Part shown: positions 10,379-23,007 of the stretch, in pieces
How the letters are laid out: each line of letters opens with the position of its first letter
How positions within the stretch are numbered: the stretch's first letter is position 1
NCBI GenBank assembly: GCA_027575765.1
Contig: JANBPT010000106.1
Coordinates: forward strand, 1 to 64,000
Length of the DNA stretch: 64,000 bases
From: Tieghemiomyces parasiticus
Lineage: Eukaryota; Kickxellomycota; Dimargaritomycetes; Dimargaritales; Dimargaritaceae
Direction of reading: 5' to 3'
The notes under the pieces: generated by a model
What the model saw: only the letters and a program-made list of their open reading frames with translations
Told to the model about the DNA's origin: nothing
Databases searched by the model: none
Translations under genes and position numbers: made by a program

Positions 10379-13300
10379 ACGTATATCCTTAGTTCCCGCG
10401 ACTAAACGGCGCCCTATGTCCCCCGTAGGTTCTGTCGCCTTCACCATTGCTAATTATATGTAAGCCACCGCGCCCGGCCAGCTAACCAGCGGGCCTTTCC
10501 TCATTTACTTCAATGCCATACTACTTCACCCTCGTCCGTGTCGTTGCTATTTATTTGCTTACTACATACCTGCCGTCCCCCCCCCCACATTTGGCCCGTA
10601 ACCACAATTATACGACCGAGCAGTTTAGACTCCGTCCTCCATGCTTCAACCTCATACCAATAAATCCCACCATGCAACTTGATCAAACACTGTATGGATA
10701 GAAGCGCTATCTTCTCCCATAAAATACAAATCCCTACAAGGTTAAATACCAGCTGAATTCCCGAAGTTACCACATGTTACCTGGGAGAGGCACGGCACTC
10801 GAAAGACGTAGCGACGATGTGTCGAATTGACACCAGCTTCCCTTGTGACCATCATGAATGTAGAAGGCACTGGGGTGAATGGAAGCCTGCTCAACCTCAA
10901 GGGATGCGGAGTCTAGTAATAGCGGAGTGGAACGCGTGGAGGCCCCAGTCACTCCATGCCGGCTGCAAAGTATTATGCAGACTATGGGTTACTATCTCTA
11001 CCCCCTTTGCCCATTTTATTCGACACGATACCCTGAATTAGGAATACCTACAGTAAAAGATCTAGGGAGCCTAGCCATTATGCCAAGTTCCGAATAAAAA
11101 GGGGGACAACGATAGCCGCATAGACTTATTGTAGGGCACGATAGAGAAAACGTGTAGTATGTAGGGGGTGAGAAGCGGGCCTTGACTCAAGGATAATCAA
11201 GTACTTGACCAACAGTGGCGGACTGGGACTTGGCGAGGCGGGAAGTTAGGTAGATCACTCAGGTGAGAGATGTAAACAAGTGTAGAGTTTAGAGGGGGAG
11301 CCAGGAAAATAGTTCGTTGGCTGCAGTCGAGCACGGCCTAAAAGGGGCACATGCGCGTATGTGCGCGTGCCACCAAGCTGAGTGCTACTAGAGTGAGGTA
11401 TAACAGTGAACCATGGCCATTGGGGGACAACCACTATGGCTAGCCTTCGAGTTCCCGTATAGACCGACATACCAACCCTCTCCCGCCCTAGTTCTCCTAT
11501 TCCATTGAAATATTGACCTACGAATTGGTCATCGGGTGCGAGAATAAAGTAAAGGAGAAGGGAGGGGGTCAAAATGGCTCATTAAATCGAATCGGCCGGC
11601 TTAACTCCAGGTTGACCGCCTTCTTATGTTTATGTGCACGTGGTTTGCCAAGCCAACCCCGATCTGTTGACTCCTTTACCCCCCCTTTCAAGTCCCCTGG
11701 CCGCCACGTTGAATGTTGACGAGGAGAGTGGAGCCCACCAGGCCAACCCCCTTGTCCATTGAAAGCTTGTTCGATCACTAGTTATCCATAGCCTAGACCG
11801 GTGACCCAAAGGGCTTAACCGTGGATCGTTGCAAGGGTAGGGTATAGTTTATGTCTAGATGAATAGAGAGCATGGGCATTGGGCAGGGTGGCGGATAAAG
11901 GGGGTACGCTTTGCCCAATTGTCCACTGGTAGCAAAATAATGATGACCATGGTATGCAAACCGTACAGTTTGGCCACGTTACCAAGTTTAATGCGGCAGT
12001 ATTAACTGTAAGCAAAGTGGTGTGTCTAGTACCCTCGTTCATACAGGAGTATCAAGTGAACTGGCCCACTGGACACAACCTTCCCCAACGCTGTTACCCA
12101 ATTTCAATAAGGCACTGCCTTACTCTCCAAGTGAGGTTCTCAGATGCGCAGAAGGGCAGTCCCCGGCGCCGACAGGGTAATGGGCGCTTCCAGCTTTCGT
12201 ACAAACCAGTTAACTAGTAAACAATGTCGTTGGCATCTTAGTATGATTACTATACTCACCCTACGGGCAGCCTGTGCTTGATTTCAACCGCTGGTAGAGA
12301 GATCCTGGGGGGCGGTAGTATTGTACAGCATAGTCTATTTGTGAACGCAGAGATGCAGAAGGAGATGTACGACGGGCAGTGAAGCAAGATGGTACGCCAA
12401 TGCGGTGTCTATCAATCTCAGTCGATCCGATGTTCTTTCCATCAATCTCGAACAGTTCGTGGCCCAGGCATACTTTCCCATGCTATTCAACGACAGGGGC
12501 ACGCCTAGCAAAAGCCAATGTCCGGCTTGGCCATACAAGGTGAATGGTAGCTCTCTAGACTACTAAAGAGTGGGACTTATGGGCTACGGTGAGAAGCATG
12601 GGTATGGTCACCACAAACCAGACTGGATTAATTGTATACCCCTTCCCGAATGGCATATAAAGGATAAAAGCACATCGATGGGCCGGGTGTACCTTTCTCT
12701 CTCCTATGCTCCAAAGAGTCCATATGAATTCTAAGTTGTTGTACCACAGGGGGCTATGTAAGGCCCACCACCACAAGTCCTGAATCATCTGTTCCCAGGT
12801 TGTACTTCCAAATAGGCCATTGGCGGTGGCAGGAATGCCGATCTGAACCCCCAGTCATTATATACAAGAGTCATAACGATGATGGGTCTGGCTTGTGATC
12901 ACTGATAGTTACCCGAAACAAAAATGAAACAGTGGATAATAAGACTAAGGCATGCACATAAAATGTCCCACTGGAGACCTAGGACTATCAGTTACCAAGC
13001 TGCCTGCCAATATGCAAGCAGCGGCACCTATTCTGTTGCAGTTTTCTTTACCTGTGTCAAACTCTCCACTGTGCGGCTGCAAGGGTGTCTCTTTGCCAGT
13101 CACTATTCTGCCTTGTTGCCACCCCAGCCCAATTGTATGTTTGGACTCGCAATACACAAAGCAGAAGGGGCAAGGTCAGCAGTTGGATGGTCATGGGTTG
13201 TCATATCACCCCCCCTCCTTTCGCTATTCGGTTGGCACCGACCTTTGAAGCTCCCTCTCCTCCTTTTCTGTGGTACCTGTGAATGAGGAAGTATAGATTG

Positions 13301-16300
13301 GATGGAGGGGGGTTGCAATGGAAGTTGTTATGAAAATATAATTAATTTTCGAAACGACACAAAGAGATTTAAGTAGAGTGAAACAGTGTAGTGTGTGGGA
13401 GGAGAGCTAAGGATGGTGTTAAAAAGGGGCCGTAGTAGGGTGCTACGAATACCATAGTAGCACAGAAGTAAAGTAGTAGACGGAGAGATAATCCAGGAAG
13501 GCAGCAAACGCTTAGGTTGGTATAAAATAGCCCTTACGAAAGAGCCTAGATAGGAGACTCAGTTCGGTTCTGTCAGTTAAGGAGGGTCGATGTAGTGTCC
13601 TAACGGTCTTCGAGGCGAACTGCTAATATATGACGATAGCAGTGGAAGAATTAATACATATATCGCCCGTCAATGCACCAAAAATTAAGTATGGACCAAA
13701 GCCGGGAGCATGGCACGGCTATAGAGGGCTGAAATGGGTAGGTGCGATCAACAATTCCTGGGTCTTCGTTAGGCTTGGGATATTGGATGTGACTTATGAG
13801 CATCATAGTTTTCGTGGATACAAGAGGTAGATCAACATGCCAGTTTCGTCGAATGTAATAATTAATACACTTATATAATAATTCACATATTTTCAGTACC
13901 CAATTTTTGTCAACGTATATTGGCATATATCTTACACATGGAATATTTGCGGATTTTAAATCATCTTAACGTTTGTCTGATGTAAGTAATGACACGGAGG
14001 GATATTAAAATCCGCACATTTGTAAAATGCCAGCTATCTGTAGCGCCCACAATGGCGCCTGCCGTTTTACCTTTTTACCGTGTATTCCTTTATCTGCCTG
14101 TCCCTTTATTTCCTACCCGTTGTCTGTTTCCCTCTATCATTTTATTATCATATTATTTTTCCTTTAGTCATTTTTCGTATACCTTTGCCAATTGTCGCTG
14201 CATTGGTATTTATCCTTTTCCTCCTTCATCCTAATCTCAAAAAACCGCAAACATTGATAACATCGGAAGCGCCCCAGCCTCTCTGAGATCCTCCTCCGTA
14301 TGACTACCTATGCTCCCCTTGTATCGTTTGATATTTCGTAGCACTCTACCACTCCTTGTAGCCAACCTTTCCCTTAGCCTTATCCTTATCGTTCATTTCT
14401 CCCCGCTTTAGCCTTTATCCAATCTATAGTCTATTTAGTAATAGGAGCAGCTCAGTTAGCTCCTGTCGAAGAGCCGCAAGGATAGACCCGTTTGTGTTGG
14501 CTATCGAAGAGTTAAGTTTCTGACATGGATTTTATCCATGGTAGGCGTCCGTTGGTTAATTTAGGGCCCGTGGTGGCGGGTCTGGTAAGGAAGCTGAGAC
14601 ATTGAATAAACGATTGGAAAATGACATAAGGGAAAGGTGAATCATAAGGGCCTATATTAATGATAGAGGAAGGATGATCAAGTTGAAATGTGTGGGTGTA
14701 TGGTAAGTGAAGAATCTTTGTAGGGTGGGTCCGAGCGTGACTCTAGAAAGTGCTTCAAGCTCAACACGTGAAACTAGAGCTTGTGGCATCCAAATGATGG
14801 GGACCTCATCCTGTCAGTAGGCTGCCAGCTACTGAGAGGGCCAAACATAGCGGGCTGTCCCATTGGAGGCCAAATGATACGCTAAATGAGCAACATCCAC
14901 AGAAGATTGTTTATAACTATCCAAAATTAAGGCTGCGGCAGGGCATTATTACTGTATCGTATTGGATAGAAAAAGGTGGTAATATGCATATGCATAGGCA
15001 AGGCGGAGTTAGAGGAGTCGGCAATACTTTGCTGCTGGTTTGTGCACACCTACAGGCTGATGGTGCCCCAACCAGGGTGTGACATGGTCCCCCCTTTTTT
15101 TCCCCTCCCACTGCCCCCATTCCCAACGCCTTGGGGGCGGGCGGACGAACAGCACATCACCTACTCATCTCTGCTGCCGCTGCCAGAGTATTTATAAATA
15201 TCATCTCTGCTATACAATCACAAACGTACCAGGTGCAGGGTGTAACAGGATGAGAGAGTTTTGGCTATCGGCCTCGCTCGCTTTGCTTCGCTTAAATTGT
15301 ATGCTCTTTGACCCCTGTGGACTCCTTTGCGTACGCCTTGAGCGTCCACGTTGTCAACCACGAGTCATAGAGAGGGATCAGCTATGGCCTATCACCCGAG
15401 CAGCATATACACCCATTGTGTTGTGATTGGTTATGGAAAACAATTGCATAAGTTATAGAGCCATCATTTTAGCCGCCAGCTCTTTATGGCCACAGATCCA
15501 GAAGTAAAGCGTCCGCTTTTAAAGTACGCACTGGCGGTAACACTTAGTACATTAGATTAGTCTATAGAGGCTGTGGCTTTTCGCAAAAAGCTGAGATCAT
15601 ATCGCCTACGGCAACTGTTTAGAATACCCCAACAAAGGCAACTTCTCGCTGCTTTGTTCCTTGATAACGGGCAACCCGATGGCCGCAGTAGTTTCACTTG
15701 GAAAAGGGTCCACGTAGGGACATACCCCTACCCGATGGTGCATCAAGGGGTCAGTATAGGACACTACACTTTGCTATACTCGGCCAGATTATATAATCAT
15801 ACCTGGGCAGTTGATGGATTCTGCCATGCTCGGGATGGCTAAGAAGTTAAAGTAAAATCGGTCCAGAAGAGGCAAGGCAAAGTCAGGGGAGGAGTGGGGT
15901 GTGAGAATGTATAATGTGGTGGGTGAGGCGACACGCCCGGTGGCGCCGCCAACGACCCCCAGCGGTGCGAGAAGATTAGCGCTGCATCATGTACCCTTGT
16001 ACTGGTCGTTTTGTAGCCGGAGCAGCCCGCTCACCCCCCTCCCGGCATAGACACGCATGCCCAGTGTCTTCCTTTTCTGCATACTTTGTCCTCATAGCGA
16101 CAATGCAGCGGAAGCCCATAACACGTTTTGTACCTGTCCGGCAAGTGATGTTCAAAGGCATTCTTCACACGCACGCCTGGGAGGAGGGAAACAGAAACAC
16201 CGCAATCTCCTCCCGGAATTAGGGTGGGGCGACGCTAGGCCCGCTGCAAAACCAAGGCTTAAAATCATAGTGGAAGGAAAAATAGAACAGTAAGCGAATC

Positions 16301-19300
16301 AACTTAATTTAACACTTCCTGGGTGGCGCGGCCAAAGAATATACCGATAATACCATAGAACTGTTGTCCGCTTGACATATGGTCGATTAATTGGGAAATC
16401 TGTAATCAAATACACACGTCTACGTTGCAACTCATGGCCACTCAACGATAACAAGGCGCCAAGACCCAGCCTGGTCATATTGAATACAGAAAACTGTGCC
16501 CTCGTCGATACCACAGTAGCCCTCTCCAAGTGAAAAAGGAGGAGTTGATTGATATACCTAAGCCATCGGCTTTTGATAAATTAGCGGTCTTCTGTGGCCA
16601 GTCGTGGGAGACAGGGATGATAGACTAAGAAGTGATCAGTTGAAAATGGATATGGACGGTGGAATACTCATTGAGCGAGAGTAGGTGTTACTTTTCACCG
16701 TAGATAATTGGCTCCTCCTCCTCCTCCCACCATACTGTACAGCCTCTTTATGACTACTTCGAAGGCAATTCGTGCTGGAAGCGACGGCCGTCCCGGGAAA
16801 GAGTAAAATCGTCACATTTGGGTGACCAGGAGGAATAACTTGCCTCAGGGGGTTGCTCCGCAAAACTTACGTGCTACATGCACCGCACAGAGTACACGCT
16901 GCATACTTCGGACACGGAGTCTCCCTTCCTTCACTCAATTATAAGAGTACCCCTAGAGCTATGTCAGGAATCAAGGGAGGCTTAATTAGTATGCACCACA
17001 TCGCGGCGACGGACTAGATAAAACGCCCAATACCCTATTGGCATTGAGTGCGAACGCTAGACAGCAAAAAGAAAGGACTGCACCTGATAATCAGATCATA
17101 TCGGCCTGGGCCTGGCCTCCTGGAGGAAACAGTGTGAAAATAGACAGGTTTTATTACAGCGCAGCTGCATATAACCCTAATCAGGATTGAATAACAAGGA
17201 CTAGCCACACGTGTCTGTCGGACAGTGGGCTGTCTGCGACTCTTGTTGGGACGATTGAAGTCCCTATTTCAGACCCTGTACTGGCCTACCGAACGAACCT
17301 GTTGATATACGACGCATCGGCTAGTAGCGTTGGCCCCTACGAACTAACGACGGGGCACAATTCTGCAACGTTGACCAGGCAGGTTCTCAGGGTGGTAAAT
17401 CCAGCACCACGCCCGTTGACCAGTGTCGTAGGAATCGGTAGCATGAGCTCATATGAAGGAAACAGGACCTACCATCTGGTCGCGAAAACATCAGGTGGTG
17501 ACGCTGTAGAAGTTCCACGACTTCGCCTACTGGCGATGTCACCGTGATGGTCCAAAAAAAATGGTAGTAACCTTCGGCCCATGACCTATACCCCTGTGTA
17601 TTTTCCAAAGGGGGGGGGTGTCACGCTAAAGATCGCCCCAGTAATGTGACGAGAAGATTTTTTGGAAAAGATAGTGACGATGGCTCGCGAGGTCCAGACA
17701 TTGCACCAAGCCAATTATGGGGCCGAAATTAACACAAGTCTGGACCAAGTGTAAAGCTGCTCGGCAACACTGGTCTAACGGGTATCCTACGATTCGCACC
17801 CAAAACTAAGCACCGTATGGCTACAAGATACCATCGCCCAAGGTGAGGGGGTGCAGGGACAATCGGGGCTGTCGACCTGGCACTGCTAAGTGGCTGGTTA
17901 GGAAAATATTTCGCAGCCCAGCGTCATTGTGCGTAGACAAACAGCTTCCAGGCTCCCTGGTTAGCAATAATAAAGAAGAGAGGGGAGGGAGAAACCTCTC
18001 CCAAAGCAGTAAACCCGAGGGTCTCGTCTACTGACAAAGAGACTGGCGACGAACAGATGTGCGAAGTATGAGAAGAGGAGGGGGGTAGACAAGGAAGGAA
18101 AACAGGCTACTGAACGCCCCCTTCCTACCGTATATATCCTAAGACCCGGTTGCTTACGGGTACAGTGGCCCCCGAAGATCTACCAGCGCGGGCGGAGATA
18201 CCGGGGGTTTTCACCACTTTTCGTCTCCCCCCGGAGGTTTTAGACGGGCGTGCCGGAGCTGCACGGTGCGCACGCCACATCAATAGAGTCCCTGCCCTTC
18301 TCCTACTGTGACGGGCATAGCGAAGGCCCAAAACGGTGGCTAACTAGGCACCAAATTTTGCCGGATTAGTAATTTTGTGCGTCGGGGTTCCGGTTGCTAG
18401 TGACGACTGTGGCCCATGACCCTTTTATTCCCAATTCGGTTACCTGTGGGTGGCGTGTACGCACGGAAGCGCTGGGTTAAGGGGTTGGGTTTACTGCCTT
18501 TGACAAGCTGCGTACGTGAAGAACAGGACCTGGAGTTTTTAGTGATATACCACAAAATTGATGATGTGGCTATCTAATGGATCGGTGTAACCGAGGAACC
18601 GCCGGGCCACTATAACCATTCAGGGCCTGCGGCTTCCATCAAACAACACCTTGTAGTTCTACGTTCTTGAAGTATTATTGATGATTCTTTGATCAGTGGA
18701 TGGGAGGTTCACGGATCGCGGATCCGGGTGATGGGCGTGACTCCATCTGATCCGGGGTTGGAGCAGAGCCGACGCGTTGCTCCCTAATTCAAGGCGACTC
18801 GGGTGGAACTCCCAATCTACACCTAACTACATCCTACCAACAGACTCCGTCTGTATATTGGGCAGGCGAATAACTAGATGCCATATTTCCTCGGACGTAC
18901 AAATCAAAAACCTTTTTTTACCGGGGCCTTCTCACCCGCGGCCCCCCTCGGTCGACCTCCTTTCTCTGCACCCCTCCCTTGTACTGCATATTCTACCACA
19001 CTAGCATGGTTGAGGTATGTATGAGGATTATTCTAAAAAATATCGCGGCCATTGCGGACGGGTTAGCACCCTGGGGAGGGGATAGGTATCCCAGCAGCTT
19101 AGTCACCCCCGCCCAAGCTTACTCTCACTCGATCGCTGTGCCCTGCAAGGTTCATATATTCAAGACTGGTGTGCGAAGGACCGCGGAGGTAGCAGGAGGA
19201 GGAGGAGGGGAATGCATGAATGGAACGCTGCCTATCCGAATGGCGGGTCGCTTATCGGCGATAGTAGGGTGGGAGTCCTGAAGCGTGGGCCGCAGGCAGT

Positions 19301-20880
19301 ATTTGGGTCATGGGCCAGCCACACTCAGGTTGCAGGATATTCACGGGTAGGATGTTCCATGTCGTAGTTTTTACAATCACCTCTAAATTCCCTTCTATTT
19401 TTTTTACTTTCTTCCCGGACATGGCTTTGGTAAGGCTCCGTGCGACACGAAGGCGTGGACTAACCCCCGCGGTCGCATTGCCACAGTAGCCTTTTCTGGT
19501 ATTGCCTCTCCTCCGCCAACGCGCATCAACGCTGGGCAAAATCCATTTTTCATTTGGCAGTGAGAACAGTCCAGGCCCTGAGTGGGACATGCCCTCGTCG
19601 GCCTGATACCGACGGTACCATGGTACCATCGCATTATATTTGCATGAGGGGCCGATACCAACAATACCTGGTCCCTCGTTTGCGGGCAAGCAAGTGGTGC
19701 AAGTCCAGCCAACATTGGCCGGGTGGCGCGACGATATCACGCATGATAAACGAGAGAATAGCCGGCTGGACCAGCTGCAATGCCACTAAGTTTGGATTCA
19801 TCGGTGGATCTAAAAGAAGGTCCCACTTAGCTGCTCGCGTTGACCCAATAATGAGATCACCGGTGTGTTGCAGCTCGCCTTTTCCAGCTTCCCCTCTCCT
19901 GTTTTCTCGTTACAAAGAATGCGGGCTGGGGGGATAGAGGGGAGTGGGTGAGGTAGTGAACGCATGCTGCCCTTTCCGAGCGGTTGGCCTAGTTTATCAG
20001 TTGGGCGAGGCCCTGATCTAGTCGTAAGGCCGCACCACCATGACGCAGATAGAAAGCGAGACCGTTTAGTTAGCGTCTGCCCTGGGTAGCAGGCTGTGCA
20101 GCCATTAATGTCTTCATGGGCCCGCTAGCCGACACACGATTAGAAACCCCAGTGAAGTTGAAATGGGGGGATCCCCCGCCCAGCCCAGTGCCTGCCAAAG
20201 GGTGCTGGTGGTTGGAACCCTCTCCGCCGCGATGGGCGCCGATGGGCACATGCCCCGCGTTGACAGTCACTCTCCTGGCTGGCAGCCTCTGCTCGCCATA
20301 GGCGCACGCCTGCGCTCGTCGGCGATGTGCACCTGCCAGGCAGGAGGGCGACGGTCGACATCCCAAACCAACCCCCTGGCGGCTGGAAGGCCCGCGGCTG
20401 GCCCCGTCCCCTTTCGTCTGTACGTGGCAGGCGATTGCCACGTCTGGCTTCGAGGCTGGCTTCCTGGGCTGCAGCCCGTGCAGAGCCGGCTGGGCCGTTG
20501 CGGCTTGAGCGCGGGTGACGGTTCATTATCCGGCCAGGCGTCACCTGCCCTCGCAGCCGGTCTGGGAAGAAGGGGAGGGAGGGAGGAGTGGACTGCCCTT
20601 CACCCCCTCCCCACCGTCGCCCTCACTCGCCGCCCCACGGCCTCCACCCAGGCTGGGTGTTGCTTAGGCTGCTGTCCCCGGTCTGTCATTGTCGGCCCAA
20701 AAAGGCACTCTCACAGTGCGCGTGGGTTTCCCACTCATTCAGTTCGGCGGCTGGCCTCACTCCTGGCGACCACGGCTGCTGGGGGGTGTGCTCTCCCCCG
20801 TCCAATGCGTGGCCATCCTCCCTTTCGCAGCCGTGCCCCTCGCTGAGCACTCAGCATTCCACCTGCCGCCTTTCACGCCG
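10379..20880. other. 10.5 kb gene-free interval
   Basis: Both strands were read, including for short spliced exons flanked by GTAAGT and CAG. No family was recognised, and open frames are short (up to 162 aa, most under 120) without domain character. Composition changes along it: about 13.3-14.5 kb is clearly AT-rich with TTTAT/ATTA words, while about 20.1-20.7 kb is GC-rich and contains inverted repeats. No reverse transcriptase, transposase or long direct repeat was seen by eye. A 9-base G run lies near 17,610 and a perfect 14-base palindrome at 19,612-19,625. Confidence 0.55.
10659..10664 (+). terminator. AATAAA polyadenylation signal, probably of the ABCG gene
   Basis: AATAAA occurs 281 bases after the transporter stop codon. 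The distance is long but usable; no closer perfect hexamer was seen. Confidence 0.35.
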
Positions 20881-20884
20881 CCGC

Positions 20885-20892
20885 TATATATA
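20885..20892 (+). promoter_or_regulatory. TATA box of the orphan gene
   Basis: TATATATA stands in otherwise GC-rich sequence 325 bases before the ATG at 21218. It is followed by about 320 bases of strongly pyrimidine-rich leader, the same layout as the ABCG gene promoter. Confidence 0.5.
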
Positions 20893-21217
20893 TCTGGCTT
20901 AGTTGCCCCTCCTCCTGCCCCTCACTGCATCGACCCGTCCCCCCCGTCTCATTGCCCTCCACCTTTCCCCTCCCCATGTGACCTCGTTTGTCGCGTGTCC
21001 CCGCTTGTCTCGCTTGCCCTTGTGATTGCGCTTCTCCATTCGATCGCATCCGCTCTCTGCCCCGGTCCGCTTCTGCATCGCCCTCTCCACCTCATTGTAA
21101 TACCAACCATACCCACATCTCCCGCCAGCCCGACGTTTGTTATCCATTTACATCTCCTCTTTCCATTACGCTCCCCCATCTTGGCTACCATAATCCTCCA
21201 TCCACATCTACTCCACA

Positions 21218-22204
21218 ATGGCCCACCAAAGTGCCTCGTTTGCCCCGGCCACCCAAAATTGGACACCTCCCGCTCCGGCCACCACCACCCTGTCCACTCT
21301 GGAAGTGCTCTACCGCAAATTCGAGACTGGCCTCAAACGCACCCAATACCGCCGCTCTCTGCGCCGGCTTCGCCCCTTGCCTGCCCGCCCCACCGCTGCC
21401 CCAACACAACCCACCGGCGACACGGCCCAGACCCGCCGCTCCAGTCTCTCTATCTTCACCGGCCACCCTACTGGCCCCGAGGTGTCCAGCGTCAAGACCC
21501 GCGTTACCTCGCAGAGCACCCTCGTTTCCAGCTTCAACCCCACCACACCCGAATTCAAAGCCCCAGTGACTGACCAGTGGGTTCCCCACGGACAGATCAC
21601 CCCTGTCTCCGCCTACGCCCCTACTCTTGAGTCCTACGGCGACTCCTACGGGCCTCTGGTCGACCCCTGCGCCCGGTGGTACCCACCCACCAGCACCGGT
21701 CCGTTTACCCATGGCGGCTGGTCCGCCGGTACCGCTACATCCAGTGCTAACGACGATGAGGAGGACGATCAGCTCTTCTCCCGGGTACCTATCGACCCCT
21801 ACCCGACCCCCGTTGACCTCGGTCATCAGAAGTCCTTTCTCCACCTAGCCTTGCAAAAGTCGGTTTCGGCCCCCACCCCAGCCGATTTCTTTAGTACCGA
21901 ATGTGACGGCTTTTGCACCCCGCGTAACGACTACCCGCTGTCCTCGTTTCTCTGTCCCGAGCAGTACAGTGAATCTGCTGTGCCGCCGGTCGCCATGACC
22001 CCCGCCCCGCACGGCTTCGACACCACCTGTCCGCCCAGCCCGGCCATTATGGAAGACGAGCAACTCCGGGACGAGATTCGCCGCTATAACCACCACTCAA
22101 ATCAGAATATGGTGATCCGTCTGTACGGCTACAACCCAGAGCACGTACCTGAACCCGCCTCAGATCTGTCTCAAGATAGGGACCTGCTTAAATCAATATT
22201 TTGA
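21218..22204 (+). CDS. Orphan Pro/Ser/Thr-rich protein, 328 aa
   Basis: I do not recognise a family. The single open frame looks genuinely coding: the start context is CCACAATGGCC, third positions favour C as in neighbouring genes, and a TATA box plus pyrimidine leader precede it. Visible features are a basic, possibly helical stretch at residues about 28-52 (VLYRKFETGLKRTQYRRSLR); a long Pro/Thr/Ser-rich middle with aromatic dipeptides such as SYGDSYGPL; an acidic patch NDDEEDDQLF near 178-187; and a C-terminal charged segment EDEQLRDEIRRYNHH. There is no signal peptide or membrane span. It is probably largely disordered, with short linear motifs. No function is assigned; a nuclear or signalling adaptor is speculation. 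It stands alone between two large gene-free gaps. Confidence 0.6.
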   Translation: MAHQSASFAPATQNWTPPAPATTTLSTLEVLYRKFETGLKRTQYRRSLRRLRPLPARPTAAPTQPTGDTAQTRRSSLSIFTGHPTGPEVSSVKTRVTSQSTLVSSFNPTTPEFKAPVTDQWVPHGQITPVSAYAPTLESYGDSYGPLVDPCARWYPPTSTGPFTHGGWSAGTATSSANDDEEDDQLFSRVPIDPYPTPVDLGHQKSFLHLALQKSVSAPTPADFFSTECDGFCTPRNDYPLSSFLCPEQYSESAVPPVAMTPAPHGFDTTCPPSPAIMEDEQLRDEIRRYNHHSNQNMVIRLYGYNPEHVPEPASDLSQDRDLLKSIF

Positions 22205-22970
22205 TAATAATAATACACTACTCGTTTGCAGCCCCGAGTATTTAAGCAGTGCCCACGGTAGAAGCTATATTAATGGAGCCGGAGACCAGAGGGTAAGGGA
22301 GGCGACAAGCGGTACGCAGGTTAACAGGTGAATTTGGTAGGATGGACACCACTCATCCTTGGGAATGCCCGTCGGGAGTACATGTCGCCTCCTGGGCAGC
22401 CACATTATCCCATATCGTCTTTCGAACGGTGGATACAGACCACCTTACCCGGTACGACGCTGCCAGGCGAGGATGTGACTGTCATCAGAGTGGATGGACC
22501 AGGTCTCTTTGGTGTGACATCTACCGCTGACTTAGTGCCCGCAGCTGACACCAGAGCTGACAGTCGGGTGCCTGCCATTTACGAACTAGATCAGCTCAAC
22601 GGCCGAGCGGGTCACACCTTGACCAGGAGTTTTAGCCCGCTGACCTGCCTAATCGGGATGGCCACCCGATCGCTCGTGGTCTCACCGACACCAATCTCCC
22701 CTCCCCCCGCTTACGACCCTCTCCCTTCCCCCCATACCACACCTTCTCTCTTCACCCGCGTGATCTGAATGCTGTGTTTAGATTCACAAGTGGTGCGTGA
22801 TAGGCCAGCGGACTCGTGGATCACCTTAACCTTCATTCAACCTACAACCCATTCGGTATGGGAGCAGCACTAAGACGAGGGGTGGAGACTGTGGGCACGG
22901 AAAATGGAACACAGAGAGATAGTAATGGAGAGAACGAGAAAGGGAAGGTAGCTGACTCAGGGTAGATGTG

Positions 22971-23007
22971 GAGAGAGAGAGGGGGCGAGAGAGAGATAGG
23001 GGGAGAG
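22971..23007. repeat. Imperfect GA (polypurine) tract
   Basis: A run of GAGAGA and GGGGGCGAGAGA units on the plus strand in an intergenic region. It is a simple-sequence polypurine tract and no gene is associated with it. Confidence 0.7.

Noticed and set aside
20163..20846. 227-codon open frame in the GC-rich block before the orphan gene, and an overlapping 294-codon frame to 21573
   Set aside because: Stop-poor because of high G/C; composition fits promoter and leader, and no motif is recognisable.
8209..21746. 17-base exact match between the ABCG gene (8209-8225) and the orphan gene (21730-21746)
   Set aside because: Both encode a Ser/Thr-rich stretch with the same biased codons; the match does not extend, so it is taken as coincidence rather than a repeat or conversion tract.
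22328..22768. 146-codon open frame downstream of the orphan gene
   Set aside because: No family resemblance, no start context and no promoter-like signal.
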